A stretch of DNA of 64,000 nucleotides from Clarireedia homoeocarpa (lineage: Eukaryota > Ascomycota > Leotiomycetes > Helotiales > Rutstroemiaceae), in the NCBI GenBank assembly GCA_001465935.1, contig LNKV01000030.1, positions 317,443-381,442 of the forward strand. Reading direction: 5' to 3'. Both the position numbers and the translations under genes were made by a program. Below, in pieces: positions 56,332-64,000 of the stretch. The notes beneath the pieces are model-generated. The model had not been told where the DNA came from and did not search any database. It worked only from the letters and a program-made list of their open reading frames with translations. Each line of letters starts with the position of its first letter. The stretch's first letter is position 1.

Positions 56332-56804
56332 GATGATTAATGTTTGATTGTTTTTCTTGAAGCTGGTGAAATGATTTTTTTTCAAAAAGTTTCAAAAAGT
56401 GCAGGTTCTTATGCGGGCAGGTTAAATGCTCGATTTGTCGAAGTGAAACCGACGAAGCGAAAGAGGGGAAGATGGCGGAAAAAAAAGGGCAGAGAAAAAA
56501 AAAGACGAGGCTGGCAGAGACAAGCTTCGATGGACGAGAAGGACCAGTTTTGTATGTGGGTGAGGTAGGAAAGTAGTAGTAGCAGTAGTAGCAGCAGTAG
56601 TAGGAGTAGTGCGGAAGTAGTAGTAGAAGGTATTGGTGATTGATGGAAAGAAGTAGAGGGGGTGGGGAGGATGGGATGACGAGGGGCGTGCGGGTTGGGC
56701 TGATTTAGGTAGCTAGAATTGGCTCGTGAAGACTGGCAAACCTTGGAAAATGGTAAGAAATCAATCTTTTAAGGTTGGTGCACCTGGTATTTTTGGGTAT
56801 TTTG

Positions 56805-56890
56805 GGTGACTGGGTGACGGGGTGACGGGGTGACTGAATGACTGGGCGACTGAGCGACTGGGCGACTGAGCGACTGAGCGACTGAGACTT
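56805..56890. repeat. 8-bp degenerate array (GACTGAGC / GACTGGGC)
   Basis: About ten degenerate copies of TGACTGGG/CGACTGA-type units, GC-richer than the flanks. Confidence 0.8.
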
Positions 56891-57218
56891 GGTTTGGACC
56901 ACCCGCACCTGGACTTGGGACAGGTGGAAGAGACAAGGTGGGGGATTTGTGCAAGCAGCTGCTACTGCGGTTTCGCAGCTTGTTGGGAAAGGAGGTGGTG
57001 ATGTGATGTGATCTAGAAGCGATCGATACCCGCCCGCGCTGGATGCAATGTTATGCCGGTGGTGGGGGAATTTCCAAAAGCAAAGGCAAAACCATGGAAT
57101 TTTCCTACCCAAACTTGCCAGACGGAAAGAGCTGGAAGAGAGTGAAACCCGAGCAGAATTTTCACCCTGGGAAGTCCTGGTACTGGGACTGGTACTGTTA
57201 CTGTTGCTGTTACTGTAC

Positions 57219-57270
57219 TTGCTTGACACTTGCTTGACACTTGCTTGACGCTTGCTTGACGCTTGCTTGA
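57219..57270. repeat. 11-bp tandem array (TTGCTTGACAC)
   Basis: About five copies of TTGCTTGACAC/TTGCTTGACGC. Confidence 0.88.
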
Positions 57271-57326
57271 CCGGAGTGTCCTTCCTAATGCATCCAATCC
57301 CGATCGTTGACCTGTCTCTGAATAAT

Positions 57327-57370
57327 TATCCTTATGATAATTATCCCTATGATAATTATCCTTATGATGA
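57327..57370. repeat. 16-bp repeat with ATAATTAT core
   Basis: Nearly three copies of ATAATTATCCTTATG, each containing a short palindrome. Confidence 0.85.
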
Positions 57371-58083
57371 GATGAGGATAGCAAGCTGACGATAAGAGAC
57401 AAGTGCGGATTAAAGAATGGTAATAATGACCAGGGGGGGGCCGAAAAGATTGGATGTGACTGAAGCAATTTCAGGGTCTGGAAATCGACTACTCGCTCGA
57501 ATCTGCGTCTGATGTAATTGTGCAGCTGTGACTGGCTTGTATGGAGAAACGTAAGAACGATATTGGCGTGAAGACAGAAGAGGGTGACAACATCAAATGA
57601 GAGATATTATAGCAGGCGTGTCTTGGAATGGACGATTCGGAATATTCTGGAATCCCGTCGGCGGTATGGGAACAGTGGGATTGTGACAGTAACAGCGTGA
57701 ATGAATGCTTCGGGTCTCTTGTCTGTTGTCTCTTGTTTCTTGTCTCTTGTCTCTTGTTTCTTGTCGCTTGTCGCTGCTTGTCTCTCACCAAATCCCGAAT
57801 TACGGTAGGTTGGGCAGGGAAGAGAGAAGACAGGAAAGAGGAGCGTGGCAGAGGGAGGCAGGGAAAGGGAAAAAAAAAAGAAAAGGATGAAGAAAAGAAA
57901 ATGGGAAGGTTCAAGGAAGAAGAGCTGGTGGCACTTCTGTCAAATAAAGACTTCTATCAAATAAAGAGTTGCCTGTCTGACGTTCCTATATGAATAACTT
58001 CCTATATGAGGTTCCTGCACTATTCACGGATTCGGTTCTCGCGGGTGGTTAGGAACATTCCAAGCCCCCAAAGTAGCTTCCCT

Positions 58084-58146
58084 CTTCCCTCTTCCCTAGG
58101 TCAATTCCCTCTTCCCTAGGTCAATTCCCTCTTCCCTAGGTCAATT
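58084..58146. repeat. 20-bp tandem repeat, three copies
   Basis: Three perfect copies of TCTTCCCTAGGTCAATTCCC. Confidence 0.93.
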
Positions 58147-60476
58147 GTTGGTTGACAGCGGGAAGGATAGAAGTGAGCAGTAGGTCGAATAGATGGTCGA
58201 CCAAACCGCCAACCTCCATTAATTCTTCGCTTTCTCTAACCATTCTAACCCGTCCTAACCCGTCCTAACCCCTTCTTACCCCTTTCCATCTCAAAATAAC
58301 ATCAAGACTTCTGCGCACGCCGAATAATCCAACGGCGAAATGTGGTCCTCAAAAGAGGTCGCGCGCGCCAATATCACGTGGAATGAAGATACTTCCTATT
58401 TCATGCAATCCTACGAACACTACTGAACCCTTCCTCGCATGAGGCTCCCTTGAATGCAGAGCAGAGCGTTTCAGATGTTGTTGGTTTGGAAGAAATTTTC
58501 CAGAGGGGGATGGAAATGGGGAGGCTGAGTTTTGTACAACTCATTACTGTTGGCTCGTAGGAGAGCAAATGTTGTGGCGATGATGGAGGACAATGGGTCT
58601 ACAGCCGCTGGGCTCTTCCGCGCTCGAGGCTCGGGAGACCGCAACGAGATACTGTAATTTCAGTAGTCGACTCCGAATCTGACCGTGAGACGACGGGTGG
58701 GAAAAAAAGCGCATCTCGTTCGAAGATCTACATGGGCAAAATCGCTGCCTCCACTTCACCATGTTTATGCCCAACGGGCCCACATCTACGACGATCTATT
58801 ACTCATTGCTCCATTGCATCTCCTCTCCGGTCGTTATTCTTTCTGTTGGGCGTTGTTTGGCCTGTTCTCAAGGTGATACTCGGTTCTTCCTTTGTAGCAT
58901 CTACATAAGTATGAGATTGCAGCGACCCGCAGCTGCGGTTGCGGGGTACGATCTTGCCGTTTGCTGCTTCGTCCCTTGCTGGATGGTTGAGGCTAAAGAT
59001 TCTACCAACTTATATCTGCATGGATCTTAAAATGTGAATATCTCATTATTTTGTACAGCCCTCCCCTCATGTTCACAAAGTTATCCTGACCGTGTATACT
59101 TGTGCCTCCATGCTGCCCGACGAAACGCCGAAGATTGTGCCATCATTATGTCAAGGCGCAACTTGCATGAGCTGAAGCTGTTCAATGAATCTCGTCCACG
59201 AAAGGCTGCCGGTGGGATGTAAATTTCGACAATGTAACTCCTCACAGCCAAGTCAACCCCTTCATCGTGATCTAGAATGCTCATTCATCCCATGTCGAAT
59301 GAAGCTCTCCCCTCGCGGTCGGAAAGTAGGCGTTGCATGCAAGAAGAACCGGACACCGATGTGGTTGGTTTTGAGGTTGGGTGTTGGGCAAGGCGCAATG
59401 GAAAAGACATCTACCCTTATAGGTTGGCCTTACAAACAACAACTCGGTCGCTACTTGGACCGCAATATGATGGCAGAGCTTCCAAATTCATACACCGAGC
59501 TCGACTCTCGCGAGTAATGATACTCTACCTACATCAAGGTGCCACTGCTTGCGCCAAACGTAGCTTACTGTGACACACATGGAGGCAGGGAGACACTTAA
59601 GTGATGTGATGGTTCGATACAACATACAACATTATCGCCTGGATTTTCAGGATTCATACCAATAGAACTACGATACATGGATGATAGCCTCTAACCTGGA
59701 CTTGTGTTTGCTTGTGTGTGAAGTTGGAAGTGTGAAGTGTAAGGAAAAGCACGTGCAGCCGTTGTCTTATTGTCTCAATTCCTGACACGGCGCCTAGGTA
59801 AGGAACGAGGGAAGGAAAGTTCTTGGTAGGTTCTATCGGTACTATCGATAACAGCCTGTCCCTGCGTTAGAACTAAAGGCGGGGAAAAAAGTGAGTGGAC
59901 ATCGTCATAGATCGTCGAGCGCAGGGACATAAGATTGAAAAACATAAGGAATAAAATCTGGAGCTCCGACTTATCATATCTTGACGCAAAAATTTGATAG
60001 AAAGCGCGCAAACGCGGTCTACAAAGGGAGGTACTTGCCTTGTTTACTTACCTAAGTTGTAAGGCGAGTGCAGTTTGGTCTTTTAAGTTTGGTCTACATA
60101 CTACATACTAGAACTACTACTACAATACTACTACAATACTACATACTACACGCCTTTGTGCGCTACTGCAGCCATTGAACTTTGCCGAATTGTTCTGTTG
60201 CCCACCTGCCGACGTTCATATCTGCTTCGGCCTGCTGTCACATCTGCCATATTCACCTCCCGTATATGTAGATGTTCAAGTAATCACTTTGCCACAAAGA
60301 TGCCCCCTTTCTGTTGATTATTTCTGTTACTGCACTACCAAGACCTACGTGGCCCAGCATCTATTTCGGGTGGAAGCATAAACATCTACCAACGATATTG
60401 GAGCCTTGGGCCTTGAGCCTCACAGCTTACCATCCCCCCTCACCCACATCCGGGCGTCTGCATCCATTAATCTACG

Positions 60477-63400
60477 ATGTCACAGCAGCCTTCTTCAGCT
60501 GCCACCCAAGCAGCTATTGCAAGCCTAAGGGAGGAGCTTATGTTTCAGAAAGTTCTACTGGAATCATTGAACGATTCTGCTTCCAACGAGGACGATAAGC
60601 TCGCAGAATCAAGTATCAAGAATGAGATTCAGTCTCTCGAGAGGAGGCTGAAGGATATGATCAAACCAAGCACTTCAGCCTCCACGCTTCCGAAGCCCTC
60701 ATTCACATGTACTCCTTCTGCCACTTCAGAAAATAATACGAAGCATTCATCTGCTTCATCAAGAATGGATTATTCACTCGGACGAGTGCCCCCTGGCGTT
60801 CAATGCAAGTTTTTTCTCTCTCTTATATGGGCCTCCGCCACCTAAAAAGCCTTCACCTTCCTCTTCGCAGAAACCTACCCCTCCAACTGCAATTGAGTTG
60901 AGTCGACAATTTGGTTAACAATTTATGTCTATAGTCAACGACCAAGGTGAATTCATGGGATCACTATCTTCCACAGCTTCGACGCCCGGCTCTGGAGCCT
61001 CCAGGGTCAGCTCTTCTCGAGTTGATTTACCTACTCGAAAACGTTCCCACAGTACGCACCTGGATGCTGGGCTCATACCGTTTGAGGAGAACAAGTCGCG
61101 ACGTACATCACTGAGCCCCTTTGCGACGGGCGCAACGACTCCTTCGGGAAGTTTAGGGTACGGATATGCTGCAATGGGTGATGGCTATTTTGACCTCACT
61201 TTGTCTGTGCACTCATCATATAAATCCTCTTTTCTTCTTCTTGTCCATGATCAAAATTCTCTGATATTGTATTGTGTGCTAATATATTTTTCCATAGCGA
61301 CGACGAGACGTTTGATTTCATGGATAGTGACTTCCTTGAGCAACAAAGACTGGAAGTAGAGAGACTGAGACAGCAGAAACTTGACGAAGAATTTGCACGT
61401 CGCATTCAGCAAGGCTCAAGTGGCTCCTCACCGCATGCCACTCCTTCTAGTTCAACCACCCCTTCAGCTTTCGACCGGATATCTGGGGTGCGGCCTCAAC
61501 CTTCCGGCTCCAACATTAATCAGATTGCAAGCACTCATACCACGCCGACAACACAATATGCTAATCACAACAATGCTGCGTTGCAAAGATCTCTTCCGTC
61601 TCATTGGAAGAGGACGGAAGCCAAGCCCGAAAAACTTCTCAAGGCTGAAGCACAATCATCATCCTTCAGAAAAATACCAGCTCGTTCAGGAGAGCCCTCA
61701 AACTCGGATTACGGCGTCGCTACTGGCTCAAACACTAACGAAAATTCTTTGAAAATGGAGGGAACCTCCTTTTCAACACCTTCGATGCCTGGCGCCTGGG
61801 ACGATTCCTCAACTGCTAGCGATTCTGATATCGAAATTATCGAGGCTTACCAATTCCAGCCGAGCAGCAGACAGAAGACTTCCTCTCAACATACACGAAG
61901 ATATCCCAGAGCAAATCAGACTGTATCTCCTATGCAAACTAGTTTGGATCTACAGCGTGCCGGCCTACAACAGGTTACATACGAAAGCCAGGACTTAACA
62001 TCATGGATGGCTCTATCTCCCTCAGATGGAATGCCGCAGGCTCCGGAAGTGTCTATCAACAATGCAGCAGCCTCCAGTTCAGCCTATGGAGGCTTGTTCA
62101 ATTCTCACCCGAGCTCTTTCAACTTTGGCAACACCAACAACAGTTTTGCACCATCTTCATATGCACCTACTAATTCGGATAGCATTGGAAGTACGCAATC
62201 AGTATATGGAAGTGGCGGAATGCATACAGCAAGCTTAGGATATACAGTGAATAACATCCCTCTATACCCTGGAGCTTCCCAACCAAACATAAGATCAAAT
62301 GATGTAGGTCATCATCCAAAAGCTTTTTGAAGGATCAGATGAGAGCTAATGAGCAATTGGTGAAGTTCTATAACTCTAACTTCCCCATACCATTCACCAA
62401 TGAAATGGCGAACCGCGTGGAGTACATCATGAACGATCCCCGAAAGACGTCCCAAGAAATACAAGAGCTCTTGCAGAATATTAAGACTGAAGTAGAAATC
62501 CCCCAAGAGAACAGGGAAGGGACACCAGATGGCCTAAAATATCCATTGGTAATGACTGCAGGACTCTATTATGTCAGAAGAATTAACTGACATCTGAAAA
62601 GTATGAGCATCAAAAGATTGCCTTGACATGGCTAAAATCCATGGAAGAAGGTTCCAATAAGGGTGGCATCTTGGCCGATGATATGGGTCTAGGCAAGACA
62701 ATTAGTTCGTTGGCTCTGCTATTAAGTAGACCTTCAACTGATCGCGCTCGAAAGGTATATTCTCTGATCTGCACTTTCCTCAACCTCAATAGCTAAGTTG
62801 TTCTTCAGACCACTCTAATTGTCGGACCGGTTGCCCTTGTCCGCCAGTGGGAACGTGAAATTCGTATGAAGACCGTCGCTAAGCACAGGTTGACCACCCA
62901 TATGGCACATGGAAGCGGCAAGAAACTCGGTTGGGATGAACTGAAAGAGTTTGATATTGTTCTGACAACATATGGGACGTTGGGTGCCGAGCTTGGCCGC
63001 ATTGAAAAATATGAGGAGGAAATGCGTTCCCGGGGAATCCGCGATCTCGACGCCCAACGCATGAAGAAAACTTTCCCTTTCCTTGGTCCGAAGAGTAAAT
63101 TCTATCGCATCATCTTGGATGAAGCACAATGCATCAAGAACAAGACTACGAAAGCAGCTCGTGCTGCATGCAGACTTGAGGCTGCAACCAGATTCTGTCT
63201 CACTGGAACACCAATGATGAACAATATCCAAGAACTATATTCGCTTTTCAGATTTCTTCGCATCAAGCCATACAACTCATGGCAGAGTTTCTCAGAGGTA
63301 CGTAGTACCGCAAAGTCGTATATTCTTCAATTGCTAACTGGAGCAGCAATTTGGTTGTTTATCCAAAGGCGCCCATGGTAAAGGAACCGTCGACAAAGCA

Positions 63401-64000
63401 ATGCAAAAGCTACAGGCTGTTCTCAAAGCCACACTCCTCCGACGAACAAAAACTTCGTTGATTGATGGAAAGCCAATTATAGTCTTGCCCCCCAAAGTGG
63501 AAGAAACCCAACATGTTGTTTTCAATTCTGACGAACTTGATTACTACCAGGCTCTTGAGAACAAGACTCAAGTACAGTTCAACAAGTACAAGAAGGCGGG
63601 CACTGTTGGGAAGAATTACTCAAACGTCCTTGTATTGCTTCTCCGCCTTCGACAATGTTGCTGTCATCCCCATCTGATTATTGATCTTGATGAAGAGGTA
63701 TCATCGGGTGTTGCGGAACTTTCTACGGAGGCCATGATTGACCTTGCGAAAGGCCTTTCGCCCGATGTTGTTGGCAGATTACTTGCCGCTGATGGGTTTG
63801 AAGTAGGTTGTCTTCACCGTCGCATAACCACTTTTGCTAAAACTTGTAGTGTCCTGTCTGTTACGACGCGGTCTCGAATCCAAGCATCGTGATTCCATGT
63901 GGCCATGATACGTGCTCAGAATGCTTAACTAAGATATCAGAACAAGCAATTCAGGCCAATGTTCAAAATGGCAACGAGGGTGGCGGCAACTCTTCCTGTC
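60477..64000 (+). CDS. SNF2-family ATPase with RING finger, Uls1/Ris1-like (5' part)
   Basis: Partial gene running off the right edge. Exons: 60477-60804, 60935-61202, 61298 to about 62310, about 62330-62548, 62602-62754, 62809-63297, 63347-63802, 63850 onward. The first ~500 residues are Ser/Thr/Pro-rich with a short coiled start. The SNF2 core begins YPLYEHQKIALTWLKSMEEG, with Walker A GGILADDMGLGKT, motif Ia TTLIVGPVALVRQWERE, DEAQCIKN as the DEAH box, and TRFCLTGTPMMNN. It then continues LKATLLRRTKTSLIDGKPI. The last exon starts a RING finger (CPVCYDAVSNPSIVIPCGHDTCSECL), placing it with Uls1/Rad5/Rad16-type ATPases; the EHQKxxLTW..EEGxNKGG block is most like Uls1, a SUMO-linked translocase. 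The first donor is GC (TGCAAGT). Around 62310-62330 the frame must change (see findings). Confidence 0.9.
60805..60934 (+). other. GC-AG intron in the SNF2 gene
   Basis: Donor GCAAGT after ..PPGVQ and acceptor CTATAG before NDQGEFMGS join in phase 1. No in-phase GT donor exists nearby, and the unspliced frame stops. Confidence 0.6.

Larger units (their letters stand above)
56332..60476. other. Long gene-free stretch with short tandem arrays
   Basis: 4.1 kb without a supported gene. It contains GTAGTAGCA units (56571-56620), GACTGAGC/GACTGGGC units (56805-56890), an 11-bp array (57219-57270), a 16-bp array (57327-57370), a 20-bp array (58084-58146) and CTACATA/ACTACTACAAT repeats (60090-60150). 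Frames at 57489-57914, 58544-59573 and 60175-60381 have random composition or lack starts. A CACGTG site lies near 58376. Confidence 0.5.

Overview
The window looks like nuclear DNA of a filamentous ascomycete, most likely a leotiomycete of the Botrytis/Sclerotinia type. This is inferred from gene architecture: introns of about 45-65 bp with GT..CTAAC/CTAAT..AG signals, fungal-only families, and wide AT-balanced intergenic stretches with many microsatellites. No species can be proven from the sequence alone. Almost every gene is split, so the exon structures below were built by hand from splice signals, reading phase and family conservation. The phases close for every complete multi-exon model given, except the partial gene at the right edge, which has one unresolved break.

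Layout, left to right. 1-2.5 kb: three small candidate genes of unknown function. 2.8-9.7 kb: an unrecognised 389-aa protein (+), the ER-junction protein lunapark (-), and a GRIP-domain golgin (+) divergent from lunapark. 9.7-15.3 kb: an SR-protein kinase (+) embedded in unusually microsatellite-rich DNA. 15.4-18.9 kb: the nuclear-envelope protein Brr6/Brl1 (-) divergent from transcription factor Spn1/IWS1 (+). 19-25 kb: gene-poor, with decayed frames and simple repeats. 25.2-26.8 kb: an SREBP-type bHLH factor without membrane segments (+). 28.2-31.9 kb: a tiny tail-anchored protein (-) and a SYLF/Ysc84-like protein (+). 32-37 kb: gene-poor, with a stop-riddled pseudogene and a divergent pair of mini-genes. 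37.4-41.9 kb: phosphoinositide-specific phospholipase C (-) with a 1-kb intron, then a small cupin (+). 42.4-45 kb: an unrecognised multi-exon gene, weaker small frames, and a tRNA-Thr(AGT) gene (-). 45.5-50.7 kb: a type II membrane nucleotide pyrophosphatase/phosphodiesterase (-) and an APC-family amino-acid/GABA permease (-). 54.3-56.3 kb: an Arg/Glu-rich DUF8035-type protein (-). 60.5-64 kb: the 5' part of a Uls1/Ris1-like SNF2 ATPase with a RING finger (+), cut by the window edge.

This is a housekeeping chromosome-arm region (secretory pathway, nuclear envelope, splicing kinase, transcription elongation, lipid signalling, chromatin remodelling). It is not a biosynthetic cluster or a mobile island, and the genes do not form one pathway. 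The most unusual signal is the tRNA-Thr gene. Besides a normal 15-nt anticodon-loop intron, its D-stem is interrupted by 59 nt that have the hallmarks of a spliceosomal intron (GTGAGT, CTAAT, ATAG), while the A and B boxes stay intact.
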